Shown: positions 27,900 to 38,039 of the stretch, piece after piece | Position numbering within the stretch: position 1 is the first letter of the stretch | Layout: each line of letters starts with the position of its first letter | From: Colwellia piezophila ATCC BAA-637 | GTDB lineage: Bacteria > Pseudomonadota > Gammaproteobacteria > Enterobacterales > Alteromonadaceae | Length of the DNA: 64,000 nucleotides | Assembly (NCBI RefSeq): GCF_000378625.1 | Contig: NZ_KB905164.1 | Coordinates: 248,001-312,000 of the forward strand | Direction of reading: 5' to 3' | Notes under the pieces: model-generated | Database searches by the model: none | Seen by the model: only the letters and a program-made list of their open reading frames with translations | Told to the model about the DNA's origin: nothing | Translations under genes and position numbers: made by a program

Positions 27900-28074
27900 C
27901 TCACACTGTTAGCATCTCCAACCAGTGAATATTTAAAACACCCTACACGGTCTAACTGTGCTTCACTTAAAACATCGCAAATTGGACGAGAATCTAAATC
28001 ACCATTTCTGCACCTTTATACGAGTTAGTTACATCGTAATTTTCAGTGAGTAATTACGTAAGAACACGCTCATA
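27900..28074 (-). pseudogene. internally deleted remnant of a rimO copy
   Basis: The lower strand gives ERVLT, stop, LLTENYDVTNSYKGAEMVI, matching [18 protein letters not shown] and following residues of the intact RimO encoded at 33687. After a frame change it gives DLDSRPICDVLSEAQ, matching the RimO radical-SAM segment [16 protein letters not shown], and runs straight into LDRVGCFKYS, matching [11 protein letters not shown] much further along RimO. Three separated parts of rimO are therefore joined, and the second join falls at the repeated EAQ codons. This looks like a decayed second copy with two internal deletions. Confidence 0.78.
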
Positions 28075-28401
28075 TTTGAGTTGTTTTTCCCGGTAGTCCA
28101 TGTTTACACCAATACCACAGAGGCGTTTTACTCTTAAATACTTTGTTAATGATATTGAGACTATTGATATATTATGGCTGACCCTAGCCTCAACTGACTG
28201 TTCTCGAAGTGAAATTAACTTTTCAGTATTATCGTTTTTTTTGAGCCAGAACTCTTGATTAGTCAAGACTTCAGAATGTATTACCTATGCCTCTACTCTT
28301 CCTCTGTTGTTACTTCCTCCGCCTGACGAGTGTATATGTGTTTCGGCGTGTTTATCGTTTGATAACAGCATTCCTGTATCTACAAACATTTCAAATTTCA
28401 T
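28057..28401 (-). pseudogene. small conserved-type gene broken by a stop codon
   Basis: From the ATG at 28401 the frame reads MKFEMFVDTGMLL, then ETHIHSSGGGSNN, a TAG at 28285-28287, then LTNQEFWLKKNDNTEKLISL and on to the edge of the rimO remnant. The layout of ETHxxSSGGG, then a NEFW-like segment and a strand-rich tail, recalls small proteins of unknown role with a Gly/Ser-rich loop. I know no named family. The downstream half alone is open for 70 codons, which is what makes it look like a gene. Confidence 0.55.
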
Positions 28402-28519
28402 ATTATAATTCCTTTATTTTAGTGAAATTTTAACCTACAAGTGAAAACATAGGCTTAATAAACAGAACAGTTTTACACTTGACATTTGAACTTAATCTTC
28501 ATTAATTCAAATTCTTACA

Positions 28520-28804
28520 TTACTCCTTATCAATCTGATAGATAGCCAATAAGACCTGTCGTTCTTGTGGAGTGAGGTCATTTAATGCCTTACGTAGGTT
28601 TTTAGCGTAACGTTTATGGACATCCGGGTCTTGAGCAATAGCCACATCAAGTTGGGTTTCATATTTTTTAACAAGTGTGGACATCTTTTCGATTTGTTTT
28701 TTATTATCGGCATGCAACATCCAAGTAGAGCCTAATATGACAAGAAACCCTCCGACTTGCAGCGTTTTTTCCAAAATTGAACTATTACTTTTTTCAGTGG
28801 ACAT
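28520..28804 (-). CDS. small single-pass membrane protein, unknown
   Basis: A 94-residue protein with one predicted transmembrane helix at about residues 12-32 (LQVGGFLVILGSTWMLHA) and a charged, probably helical C-terminal part (KKQIEKMSTLVKKYETQLD, then NDLTPQERQVLLAIYQID). An AGG site precedes the start. It is the last gene of the four-gene leftward operon that begins at 32235, 14 bp behind its neighbour. No function can be named. Confidence 0.65.
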   Translation of the reverse strand: MSTEKSNSSILEKTLQVGGFLVILGSTWMLHADNKKQIEKMSTLVKKYETQLDVAIAQDPDVHKRYAKNLRKALNDLTPQERQVLLAIYQIDKE

Positions 28805-28818
28805 ATTGGTAACCTAAG

Positions 28819-29031
28819 CTATTTTGTGATTAATATAATTTTAGTTTTAACTCTATCAATTGACTTATACAAGTCCGTATATGAGTCTGCAAAACTTTGT
28901 TCGATGAGAAACATATTTGCAATGACACAGGTAATTAAAAAGACTTCGAATATAATTTTTTTAAAGAAGCCTTTTATCCCACTCATTCTATTGTTCGAAG
29001 GCGTTGACACTTCTGATGCTCCTATAGCCAT
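28819..29031 (-). CDS. small membrane protein, unknown
   Basis: About 70 residues with one hydrophobic helix (IIFEVFLITCVIANMFLIEQSFA). The chosen ATG overlaps the stop codon of the 893-residue gene in the form TAATG, which suggests coupled translation. A start six codons earlier (29049) is possible. It is third in the four-gene operon. No family recognised. Confidence 0.6.
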   Translation of the reverse strand: MAIGASEVSTPSNNRMSGIKGFFKKIIFEVFLITCVIANMFLIEQSFADSYTDLYKSIDRVKTKIILITK

Positions 29032-31712
29032 TATATGACCCACCGACATGGATAAGATTGCACCCCTTTGTTATCGCCACTAAGCATCTTGGGAATAAAT
29101 TTAAAATCCAAGCCCTCAAGATAGTAACAGGTATAATACCGGTCTTTTTTATCCTTAAACATAATGACATTGCCCTTAGTTACCCCCTTAGGTAATAAGT
29201 TAGTAACTGCGTAACGATTACCCATATTGTTATTTAACATTTTGGTCAACTTATCTTCAAGACGCTGCCTCATGGACTGCTTAAGAGAGTCAGAAGTGGG
29301 AAGAGCGACAAGAAAATCTGTTGAGCGGAGATCATCGAGCAATGATATTTTAAACATCTCTTTATAGTTAGGATTAAAAAATATTTTTGAATCCAGAAGT
29401 AGGTCAAAGTCCTTGTGTCCCATAATATTAGGAACAGTGACCTTAGACACTTTTCCATCATTAAACTTAATGCCCATAGCAAAAAGTACATCATACTGTT
29501 TTCTATATAAAACGATATTAACGTCATCGCTCTCTACCATTAAATTACTATCGTAGAGGCCTGGAATCGACTTAACAAATTGATAGACTTCATCATCCGC
29601 AGTAGTAAGTTTAGGAAGCAAGGCAGGCGGCAACAACCTGTTAATGTCAACTTGGATAGAACCAGCGATTGAAGTTAATAACACCTCGGAATCAAGTATA
29701 TAACCCAAAGAATACGAGCCAGCTAACTCTAGCTGAGTCTCCTTAGCTTCGGTTTGATTGACAAAGTCATGCATGGCCTTTGTAAACAGACCATTGAACA
29801 AGGGTGATGCAAAAATAGGAATGGAAAAAATGGGAATTACAACGATCCATATTGGGATGAAGCCTGCAAGTTGATGTTCCTTGCCATGATACCGATGATA
29901 CAAAGGAATAATAATAATCTTTGCGAGCATCATCATTACAGAAAGCACGCTAAGGCCGATAGCAATTGTCGGTACAAGGGTAAACTTTATTGCGTCATTT
30001 CCAAGTTCATAAAAAAGCCCACCTTTTTTAAATCCTTCTTCTGCACGAGAATTTAAGATTTGAACAAAGTCCAAGCCATCTCTTGGTTGGGCATTCTTCC
30101 ACTGTAAATAAGAATGTTCTTCACTATCTGTTGGCATATAACCAACATAGTAATATTCCCCTAAACGCTTTTTAAAATATTGTTGGATCTTCGATAATTG
30201 ATAGAATTCTTTACGATTTGTCACTTGGGTATCCGCAAGAGATACATCAACTTTACTGGCATTGAAATAAGATTTTTCAGCCTTTGCCAGCAACTTACGA
30301 ATGTTATTGCGAAAGTAGTTTTCTATGATGGTCCGATCATGCAGAGTCCAGTCATCAGGAACTTGAAAACCCTTGTTTCTAAGATGCTTCACCCTTGTTT
30401 TTTGTACCTTAGCCAATCTGGTAAACTGCTTCCTTGTCAGCTCCAAGCTAAAAGGATATTTGGACTCAAGATAAGCTACATGTGCATCTTTTATATCATC
30501 ATCATCAATTAAAAATGCTTCCTTATAAAGCCGAGAACATTCTTCATGATTTTGGTCTGTTGCAATATCACAGGCCAGCCCTTCAATAAGTGCAGGGCCA
30601 AATAATATAAGAGCTTTAGCTAACTTATAAAAGCTTGTACCTAACCAGAAATCCTCATCCATCGGGGCCATTTTATTTTTTGCCAGAATAGGTAAAAGTT
30701 GTTGGTAGACATTCTCCCTACAACCCTTTTGCTTTATACATTTTTTTTTACTGTAATAAGATTTATGTGCACCAAGGATTTTCTTTTGATTGCTCCAAAA
30801 GTACAGACTGTATTCATCAATTCCTGATATATCGTTGTAATAAGAAGTCCATAAATCTTCAGTGATATTTTCAACTTCTCTTATCTCAGCATTAACCAGT
30901 TTTTTAACTGCAAGCGGGTCATCAAGTTGTTGCTTTTTCTCTTGGTAAGTTTTGTGAGCTATGGCAAAAAAATCAAACTCACCATCAGCAAATGACTTCG
31001 AGCTTAAAAACATAGGCTCAGTTATACGCTGATAATCTTTTTTTTCTTTTGTATCAATCAAGGTTGCAGCGATAGTGTCGGACTGTTCGGCAATTTTCTG
31101 GTTGATAGATTTCGAAACAAGTGCCAATGAAGGGATCAAAGCCGATACGATTTTAAAATGTTGCTCATCTTTTTTCGCTTGGTTAAGAATTCCTAGATTG
31201 CTCACTTCAAGCATGTCAGCGATATACAATTCTTTAAACATTATCGCTCGCACCGAACTAAATTTAGTCTCGGGATCAGCTGAATAGGCAATCACATCAA
31301 CCAAAACTCGCAACGAGATTGCGATCAAAGCCCATAAGAACAAAAACACTACAGCTTTGAGCAAACCCTTGAGAAAACGTGATTTAACTTCTAAAAAGAA
31401 TAATTTGTGAAAAAAATGACAAAGTACATTGTAAACAAAACCACAAAATACAAAACTTAAACCAAACCCGGTAATAATCCGCCCAATCAATTCCAGACGT
31501 TTGCCCTGCTCAAGCCATTCGTTACTAGTTAGCAGAGTCTGTGAGGACTGGCTATAAGTTTCAACCAAAGCAAGATTGAGGTTTATTTCAAGGATCAGGT
31601 AAATCACTGCCACCAGTAACGAAGTGATGAGAGCTAGTTTATTTTTCTTCACCACAGGTTTTATTGGAAGATCAACAGGAAGACTTCCTGTTTCTTCATT
31701 TTGATTAACCAC
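29031..31712 (-). CDS. large polytopic membrane protein, unrecognised family
   Basis: An 893-residue inner-membrane protein starting at GTG with an AAGGAAG site 10 bases before it. Three transmembrane helices near the N-terminus (about 26-48, 74-99, 116-142) are followed by a soluble part of some 430 residues with coiled-coil-like charged stretches. Two more helices lie at about 575-605 and 614-640, then a C-terminal soluble domain of about 250 residues. A cysteine cluster, KKCIKQKGCRENVY, sits near residue 322. I recognise no family, catalytic motif or fold. It is translationally coupled to the small membrane gene behind it and 22 bp after the lipoprotein gene, so the products probably form an envelope complex. 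Confidence 0.8.
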   Translation of the reverse strand: MVNQNEETGSLPVDLPIKPVVKKNKLALITSLLVAVIYLILEINLNLALVETYSQSSQTLLTSNEWLEQGKRLELIGRIITGFGLSFVFCGFVYNVLCHFFHKLFFLEVKSRFLKGLLKAVVFLFLWALIAISLRVLVDVIAYSADPETKFSSVRAIMFKELYIADMLEVSNLGILNQAKKDEQHFKIVSALIPSLALVSKSINQKIAEQSDTIAATLIDTKEKKDYQRITEPMFLSSKSFADGEFDFFAIAHKTYQEKKQQLDDPLAVKKLVNAEIREVENITEDLWTSYYNDISGIDEYSLYFWSNQKKILGAHKSYYSKKKCIKQKGCRENVYQQLLPILAKNKMAPMDEDFWLGTSFYKLAKALILFGPALIEGLACDIATDQNHEECSRLYKEAFLIDDDDIKDAHVAYLESKYPFSLELTRKQFTRLAKVQKTRVKHLRNKGFQVPDDWTLHDRTIIENYFRNNIRKLLAKAEKSYFNASKVDVSLADTQVTNRKEFYQLSKIQQYFKKRLGEYYYVGYMPTDSEEHSYLQWKNAQPRDGLDFVQILNSRAEEGFKKGGLFYELGNDAIKFTLVPTIAIGLSVLSVMMMLAKIIIIPLYHRYHGKEHQLAGFIPIWIVVIPIFSIPIFASPLFNGLFTKAMHDFVNQTEAKETQLELAGSYSLGYILDSEVLLTSIAGSIQVDINRLLPPALLPKLTTADDEVYQFVKSIPGLYDSNLMVESDDVNIVLYRKQYDVLFAMGIKFNDGKVSKVTVPNIMGHKDFDLLLDSKIFFNPNYKEMFKISLLDDLRSTDFLVALPTSDSLKQSMRQRLEDKLTKMLNNNMGNRYAVTNLLPKGVTKGNVIMFKDKKDRYYTCYYLEGLDFKFIPKMLSGDNKGVQSYPCRWVI

Positions 31713-31734
31713 TGAGTATGACTTCCTTGTTTAT

Positions 31735-32235
31735 TTAGGTATTGATAACTACTTTTTTTGATTCTATCGTCAGTTTCTTTTTTGTCCTAACCTCGGGGTC
31801 GGTATTAAGACAGGACTTGCATGGTTTTTGTTTATACTCATCAAACTTAACCTGTTGCTTTTTACCCTTTTCAGTTAAATATAACCCTGTCGTCCATAGT
31901 TTTTTTTGTTTTGTTAAATTAGAAAAGTCTGCATTATTAGGAAGAGCCAGTATCAGTTCAATTGTGGAAAGTTTTTTATCTTTTAATAAAGTTTGAAGTT
32001 CATCAATGGACAACGGTGAATGATTCACTGTTTCTATCAAGGTCAACTCCGACCCTTCGAATTTGAAACCACGACTATGATAAGCCTGTGAAAGTGTCTG
32101 GTAGATGTAAGAAATCCCAACTTCATAGTTTGCTTCTACCTTTTGTTTCGGCAAATATTTTGGGGAAGCACATGCAACAAGAAAAGTTGCAGATAGGAAA
32201 AAAAAGTTAACTTTCCACTGTTTTTTATAGTTCAT
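31735..32235 (-). CDS. lipoprotein of unknown function, first gene of the operon
   Basis: From the ATG at 32235 it is 166 residues with a signal peptide ending in the lipobox ATFLVACAS, so an outer- or inner-membrane lipoprotein. The mature part has no motif I can name; a pair CKSC (in KPCKSCLNTD) stands near the C-terminus. An open frame extends upstream to 32316, but those starts would put about 25 unsuited residues before the signal peptide. The start 32235 has a weak GGAT site. It leads the operon of the 893-residue membrane protein. Confidence 0.75.
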   Translation of the reverse strand: MNYKKQWKVNFFFLSATFLVACASPKYLPKQKVEANYEVGISYIYQTLSQAYHSRGFKFEGSELTLIETVNHSPLSIDELQTLLKDKKLSTIELILALPNNADFSNLTKQKKLWTTGLYLTEKGKKQQVKFDEYKQKPCKSCLNTDPEVRTKKKLTIESKKVVINT

Positions 32236-32745
32236 CAGATCATCCATAAATCTTTTGTTAAATAATAACGTTAAACATTCAGCTTGATTTAAGAACAACA
32301 TCAAGTTGGTGTACATTGAATGGTATTACGTTAATCTTTCCGAGATGATCTTACTCTACACTTTATTAACAATCAAGCAATTGTAATGAAATGTGATGTT
32401 ATTCAATACCTTTGTTACCTTGTAACATTTATATACTTCAAGTACGTAAACTTAAAATACAAATTAGCATCTTCATCCTTGCTGTAGTGGTTACCTATTT
32501 ATAGATAATACTCTACTTCAATATTTATAATACCAGTTAAGTTAAAACCACAAAGCTTTGAATGATTCAACAGTAACTGAAATACTATTGCTTATTATGT
32601 GAAAGTAAGATTTAAACAATATAGCAAACGCCCAAAAATTCGTATTTTCAGCACAAATAATTTGTCTTTAAATTTGGCCATATGCTTGGCATGTAAACTA
32701 ACTGACTCGATTAACAGCTTTATTACTTTTATTTAGCGAATAAAA
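32236..32745. other. AT-rich gap, promoter of the unknown operon
   Basis: No coding potential was seen. It must carry the promoter for the leftward lipoprotein operon and the 3' flank of the MaoC-like gene. No clear regulatory palindrome was found. Confidence 0.4.
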
Positions 32746-33432
32746 CTAAAAATATATACGTAATACCGTTTCAGCCACACAAGCCAAACGTTTACTGTTT
32801 TCAACTTCGATACTGACTTCATTAACCACTTCGATACTACGCTTCATTGGCACTAATTTGATTAGTTTAATGCTGGCCCTAACACGAGTACCCGCTTTAA
32901 CAGGGTAAGGAAAGCGTACTTGGTTCAAGCCAAAGTTAATAACCATCTTGGCTTCAGGATAAGGGTTATTATCCAAATCAACTGAATTAGTTAATTTGGG
33001 GATTAATGATAAGGTTAAAAACCCGTGTGCTATTGTCGCTTTAAAGGGCGACTCTTTCGCCGCACGGACAGGGTCTGTGTGAATCCACTGTTTATCACCG
33101 GTGACCTCTGCAAATTGATCAATACACTCTTGCTCTACCGAGTGCCATTCACCGATAAAGGTGACGGTATCTATTTTTTCAAGCAGGCTCTTATAGGTTT
33201 TTTCGGCCTTAGGTACCTGTATCAATACCTCTTCGGTCTTAGTCTCTTCTGCATCGACAGGACTAAACTGAGAAAACCAAGGGTTATTTAGCGTATTTCT
33301 AAAAGGCATGGTGATTTTATTATTGAACAAATCAGACAAATTTTTAAACTTAGGCTCTAATTTGGCAATAAACTGATCATTTTGGTGTTGTAAATTTCTT
33401 CTTTTTTCTCTAATAAATGCAATAACTTTCAT
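32746..33432 (-). CDS. MaoC-like hot-dog dehydratase
   Basis: A 228-residue protein with an N-terminal extension of about 90 residues and a MaoC hot-dog domain at about 95-225. The hydratase signature is FAEVTGDKQWIHTDPVRA followed by ATIAHGFLTLSLIPKL, with the catalytic Asp and His of (R)-enoyl-CoA hydratases. It probably hydrates or dehydrates acyl-CoA or acyl-ACP thioesters. It has an AAGG site before its ATG and stands alone. Substrate unknown. Confidence 0.87.
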   Translation of the reverse strand: MKVIAFIREKRRNLQHQNDQFIAKLEPKFKNLSDLFNNKITMPFRNTLNNPWFSQFSPVDAEETKTEEVLIQVPKAEKTYKSLLEKIDTVTFIGEWHSVEQECIDQFAEVTGDKQWIHTDPVRAAKESPFKATIAHGFLTLSLIPKLTNSVDLDNNPYPEAKMVINFGLNQVRFPYPVKAGTRVRASIKLIKLVPMKRSIEVVNEVSIEVENSKRLACVAETVLRIYF

Positions 33433-33686
33433 ATACTAGCCTTATCAATACCTTGCTACTTAAATTTATTTTCTGTGAATGTTTTTAATTAACTATGCCA
33501 CGTAGGCATCAGTAAATCATTAAAGTGAGTCTCTATGTAAATACAAACTTAACTTTACCCTAATCATCCGTCATCTTCCTTAATGAAATTGTTAGTAAAT
33601 TACATTGGCACAACAATTAAATTTATAGCCTTAATAAGTTCAATAGTTAGACTTAAGCTGAATAGTTAAGCCTAACTACTTGGTTA

Positions 33687-35123
33687 TTAATCTTCTACGC
33701 GCACACCCCACACATCATGCTCATCCGCATGAATAATTTTGACCCAAAACATATCGCCGGGTTTAGCATCAAAGTCATCCGACAAATAAACTTTACCATC
33801 AACTTCCGGTGCATCCATATAAGAGCGCCCTACTGCGCCAAGAGAGTTGACTTCATCAATGAGAATTAAATACTCTTGGCCAATGCGTGCTTGTAATTTA
33901 TCTGCACTAATTTTAGCCTGAACTTCCATGAATTTTTGTAGACGTTCTTGCTTAACGTCTTCATCTACATGATCAGGTAAATTATTGGCGGTAGCGCCGT
34001 CAACATCAGAGTAAGCAAAACAACCAACGCGGTCTAACTGTGCTTCTTCTAGAAAATCTAATAACTCTTGAAATTCGTCTTCAGTTTCACCTGGAAAGCC
34101 AACAATAAAGGTAGAACGAATGACTAATTCTGGGCAAATTTCACGCCATTTTTTTATCCGCTCTAACGTTCTATCTGAACTACCAGGGCGTTTCATCAAC
34201 TTCAAAATACGTTTACTAGCATGTTGCAATGGAATATCTAGATAAGGAAGGATTTTACCCTCAGCCATTAACGGAATAACTTTATCAACACTTGGGTAGG
34301 GATAAACATAATGCAAACGCACCCAAATCCCCAGTTTACCCAGTTGTTCACACAAAGCTAGCATGCTTGTTTTTACCGGCATACCATCCCAGAAATCAGT
34401 TTTATTCCTAACATCTACACCATAAGCCGAGGTATCTTGAGAAATAACTAATAACTCTTTCACGCCAGCATTTTTTAATCGCTGCGCTTCACCTAAGACA
34501 TCACCAATTGGGCGGGAGTCTAAATCACCACGCATTGACGGGATAATGCAGAAAGTACAACGATGATCACAACCTTCAGATATTTTTAAATAAGCATAAT
34601 GCTTAGGCGTAAGCTTAACGCCCTGCTCTGGCACCAAATCAATAAACGGATTATGCTCAGGTTTGGCGACATGTTCATGCACTTGCTTTAAAACTTCATC
34701 ATAAGCATGGGGGCCTGTAACACCTAGAACATTAGGATGAAGTTCGATAATTTCGTCTTTCTTAACACCTAAACAACCGGTAACCAAAACCTTGCCATTG
34801 GCGGCTAATGCTTCACCGATAGTATCAAGGGATTCTTGTACTGCCGAATCAATAAAACCACAGGTATTTACAATAACTAATTCTGCATCATCGTAAGAAT
34901 TAGTGACATCGTAACCTTCAGTACGTAACTGAGTAAGGATGCGCTCACTATCAACTAAATTCTTTGGACAGCCGAGAGAGACGAAACCTATCTTTGCCGG
35001 ACGTTCTGGACTTTTTTCACCTTGTGTAGCTTTAGATGTGAAAATAACTGACTGCTCTTCAATGACCTTTTTAGGTGTTTCTAGTGTGGTAGTTTGTTTC
35101 GGGTCAAATTGAGTAACTGTCAT
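33687..35123 (-). CDS. rimO: ribosomal protein uS12 methylthiotransferase
   Basis: Radical-SAM enzyme adding a methylthio group to Asp88/89 of ribosomal protein S12. The N-terminal UPF0004 domain has the three cluster cysteines in SLGCPKN, VNTCGF and VTGCLG. The radical-SAM cluster is CDHRCTFC in [23 protein letters not shown], and a TRAM domain closes the protein. At 478 residues it is about 37 longer than the E. coli enzyme because of an N-terminal extension before [10 protein letters not shown]. The start has an AAGG site. A decayed partial copy lies at 27900-28074. Confidence 0.96.
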   Translation of the reverse strand: MTVTQFDPKQTTTLETPKKVIEEQSVIFTSKATQGEKSPERPAKIGFVSLGCPKNLVDSERILTQLRTEGYDVTNSYDDAELVIVNTCGFIDSAVQESLDTIGEALAANGKVLVTGCLGVKKDEIIELHPNVLGVTGPHAYDEVLKQVHEHVAKPEHNPFIDLVPEQGVKLTPKHYAYLKISEGCDHRCTFCIIPSMRGDLDSRPIGDVLGEAQRLKNAGVKELLVISQDTSAYGVDVRNKTDFWDGMPVKTSMLALCEQLGKLGIWVRLHYVYPYPSVDKVIPLMAEGKILPYLDIPLQHASKRILKLMKRPGSSDRTLERIKKWREICPELVIRSTFIVGFPGETEDEFQELLDFLEEAQLDRVGCFAYSDVDGATANNLPDHVDEDVKQERLQKFMEVQAKISADKLQARIGQEYLILIDEVNSLGAVGRSYMDAPEVDGKVYLSDDFDAKPGDMFWVKIIHADEHDVWGVRVED

Positions 35124-35527
35124 AGGGCGCCTTTACTAATGTAAATGATTCAGGTGAATTTTAGTGCGCAGATTATACAGGAAACTGACGGAGATGTCTT
35201 TAGTGTTTGCACTGGATGGTTACAGCGTCATAAGTGGTTGTTTAACTGTCTTTATTGCAAACCTAGGGTATTTGCTAAGGCTGTTGTTTAATGGACAGCA
35301 TTATACAGGAAAGATGTTTCAATTGGGGATGAACATTTAAGACTCGGTGTCCAATTAAGAAGATTGCTACCATTTCATAATTAAGCCATTTTATTCTCTT
35401 ACGTTTTTTACTAATACTTACTGAGTTCTATAATTAAACAAACCTACTTTTCTAAGGTTGTATTGTATGTTGTAGAGGCGTATCTGGTTAAGTTAAAACC
35501 GTATTTTCTTCATGTTCAAATATTAAG
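35124..35527. other. intergenic gap, nothing recognised
   Basis: Contains the rimO promoter region on the lower strand and two copies of the short word TTATACAGGAAA (about 35174 and 35303). No gene or hairpin of note was seen. Confidence 0.4.
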
Positions 35528-36562
35528 TTAAAACAAATCTACATCTCCACCTTTAATCACAGGTTTTTTAGCTACTCCTTGGCTCAACATATCTTCAAAA
35601 AAAGTAATTTTATTTTTACCCTGCTTTTTACTTTCATATAAGGCTTGGTCTGCATAATCTATAGAAGTTATATGGAATGTTTCTCGCCTAAATTCAACTA
35701 CGCCAATACTAACAGTTACCTTATCTACGCTTGGAAAACTATAGTCCTCCACCCTACGCCTGAAACGCTCCAGTATTTGAATACACTCTGTTTGGATATC
35801 AGCACTCAATAGAATAACAAATTCTTCTCCTCCAAAGCGGAATTGCAAATCTTCGGATCTGAAGCTGGAACGAATAATTTGCGCTAAATGGATTAATATT
35901 TCATCTCCATAAAGGTGTCCAAACTCATCGTTTACGAGTTTAAAGTTATCAATATCGATAATCGCTAGCCAAAAAGTTTTTTTTCTTTTAGCTATTTGTT
36001 GACTCTTTGTCCTTCTTTCATTTCCTACTTTTTCGTACTCCTGAGGAAAAGCGTTAAAGACTGATGAAATAGCAGAATCAAATGTTTTTCTGTTGGAAAG
36101 TCCGGTTAATTCATCGGTTTGTGATTCATATAACAATGTAATAAAATTGTTATATATACTAAGAATACCAGAAAGAACATAAGACTGAACTTTCTCTATT
36201 TTTTCTGGTAAATTAATCACTAAGAACTGTTCACTTTTTCTATCGTGATGAAGTAAGCGAATTAATGAATAACCTAATTTAGTTTTTAGGTTGTACTCTT
36301 CCAGAGAAGATTCATTCATGTACTCAAACGAATTTTTTAATGCATCATCTATCAAAACAGTGTTGTCATTAACAACACAATGATTTTTTTCAAAAGATAT
36401 GTGAAATATAATATCTCCCGTCTTATTAATTGAAATTATTTTTGTTTTCGAGCAACTCATCATCCCATTAACGCTTTTTAACAGACTGAAAGCCAATAAT
36501 TCAGCATCACGCTGAGAGGTGAAATTTGCTATATGGTCGACAAGAGTATTAGGTTGATACAT
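35528..36562 (-). CDS. diguanylate cyclase (GGDEF domain)
   Basis: A 344-residue cytoplasmic protein. The first 150 residues form an unrecognised sensor-like domain. The GGDEF domain covers about 155-330, with LTGLSNRKTF, LAIIDIDNFKLVNDEFGH, the active-site RFGGEEF and a DQALYESKKQGKN tail. It should make c-di-GMP. No I-site RxxD upstream of GGEEF is evident. It stands alone, with no partner gene adjacent. Confidence 0.92.
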   Translation of the reverse strand: MYQPNTLVDHIANFTSQRDAELLAFSLLKSVNGMMSCSKTKIISINKTGDIIFHISFEKNHCVVNDNTVLIDDALKNSFEYMNESSLEEYNLKTKLGYSLIRLLHHDRKSEQFLVINLPEKIEKVQSYVLSGILSIYNNFITLLYESQTDELTGLSNRKTFDSAISSVFNAFPQEYEKVGNERRTKSQQIAKRKKTFWLAIIDIDNFKLVNDEFGHLYGDEILIHLAQIIRSSFRSEDLQFRFGGEEFVILLSADIQTECIQILERFRRRVEDYSFPSVDKVTVSIGVVEFRRETFHITSIDYADQALYESKKQGKNKITFFEDMLSQGVAKKPVIKGGDVDLF

Positions 36563-36969
36563 CTAGAAACTGCTTTTAGTTATTGGTAAGTAAATGAGAT
36601 TTTATCTCCGTTGTTAATTATATTATGAACGGTGCTGATCAGGTATATATTCTATTTAACAGCCCCTGTAAAACTTTTAAATGTCAATATTAATTATCGG
36701 CAAAGAATCGTTGTAATACAAGAATGTTATTTTCTAAGGCTCTAAATTCTGAGAAAGTAGTTGGATATTGGGATATAAAGCTCTTTATAGTTAAAAGCAT
36801 TATAGATAATTTTAGAAGATAAATTGAGTATTCCAATCTTAGAGGTGCCTTCGGTGTAAAGTCTACCGGTTGGTTTGACCTTTGGCTTTAGGTCAGAACC
36901 CTTGATTCTAGCTTCAATTTAAAAATTCAAATAAGAAGAAGTCTGATTTGTCATCGACCCCGTTTGCTC
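36563..36969. other. intergenic gap, nothing recognised
   Basis: AT-rich, with no credible gene. It should contain the promoter of the leftward GGDEF gene. Confidence 0.35.
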
Positions 36970-37629
36970 CTAGCTTTTTAAAGTGACTTTATCTTTAAGC
37001 ATTGCTGCTGAGGAACAAACAAAAACACCCTTGGTAGGATTTGTAGCATAATGAAACATGGCTGTAGCCACTTTTGTTACTTGGATAATTTTATAGTTTT
37101 GTGGGATTAATGAATTGAATGCTTTCATGAAAAATGTGCCTAATTGCTCAGCAAAGCGTTTTTCCACTCTATCGCCAACTAACATTGATGGCCGAAAAAT
37201 ACCAAGGTATTTATAAGCCATTTGTCGTAACTCAGCCTCTACATCCCCTTTCACTTGGTTATAGAATAATAATGAGTCACTATTTGCCCCCATCGCTGTG
37301 ACAATAGTAAATAGCTCAGCACCTCTCTGCTTCGCTATTTTAGCGACATTAATGACATATTGTTGATCTACTTGACGAAAGGCTGCTTTGGAACCCGCAC
37401 GTTTTATCGTGGTACCTAAGGTACAAAAGACATGGTCAATCAATAAGTCATCTAGATCGATTTTTTCAAAATCAACGACTTTTTGCTCTAATTTTTCATG
37501 GTTTATATCAAGAGGTCGCCTAACAAGCACTACAACCTTAGAATAAATAGGTGATGCAAGTAATAAGGTCAGCAACTCCTGCCCTATTAAGCCACTAGCA
37601 CCTGCTAACAAGGCTACTTTTGATTTCAT
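36970..37629 (-). CDS. NAD(P)-binding Rossmann-fold oxidoreductase (atypical SDR)
   Basis: A 219-residue protein opening with the dinucleotide motif LLAGASGLIGQELL, followed by VVVLVRRPL and DHVFCTLGTTIKRAGSK. This pattern marks the HTATIP2-like atypical short-chain dehydrogenase group. TAMGANSDS, YNQVKGDVE and FRPSMLVGDR complete the family pattern. The reaction is unknown. Monocistronic. Confidence 0.87.
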   Translation of the reverse strand: MKSKVALLAGASGLIGQELLTLLLASPIYSKVVVLVRRPLDINHEKLEQKVVDFEKIDLDDLLIDHVFCTLGTTIKRAGSKAAFRQVDQQYVINVAKIAKQRGAELFTIVTAMGANSDSLLFYNQVKGDVEAELRQMAYKYLGIFRPSMLVGDRVEKRFAEQLGTFFMKAFNSLIPQNYKIIQVTKVATAMFHYATNPTKGVFVCSSAAMLKDKVTLKS

Positions 37630-38039
37630 ACTGCTCTCAACTTGTTGTATTTAATTATTATTAACACGCCTATAAACTGTCATTTTAACATCAAACTTAT
37701 CCTATTCGGTCATTCAGAACAAACTAATAAAGGAACATGATTAGTCATCAAAGCATACCAATGAATACGGGCTAAATATTTATTACTGTATTTTTTTAGT
37801 TTATCCAAATAGCAATAACGGTCTTTTTCCCGAGCAAACAGGCTTGCCTGTTGTTACCTCATTGAATGACATGTTGGGGTATATGGGGAATATTCAACCT
37901 TGCTGCTCTTGGCATTATGTAATTATTTTTATCAAGTGACTTTTATCAAGGGGTGGATAAATAAGTTTAAATCAAGTGAACTGCCCCCTTGGTTTCTTGC
38001 TCGCTACAGCACAGTATCTTTTGCTGTAGCGACATTTTC
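37630..38039. other. gap with an 11-bp inverted repeat after the VCBS gene
   Basis: Arms at 38001-38011 and 38022-38032 form a good stem 8 bp beyond the VCBS-gene stop; no T-run follows on the lower strand, so termination is plausible rather than certain. The remainder shows no gene. Confidence 0.5.

Noticed and set aside
28054..28266. 70-codon open frame as an intact small gene
   Set aside because: It begins at a TTG after a stop within a longer frame and ends in the rimO fossil; better explained as half of a pseudogene.
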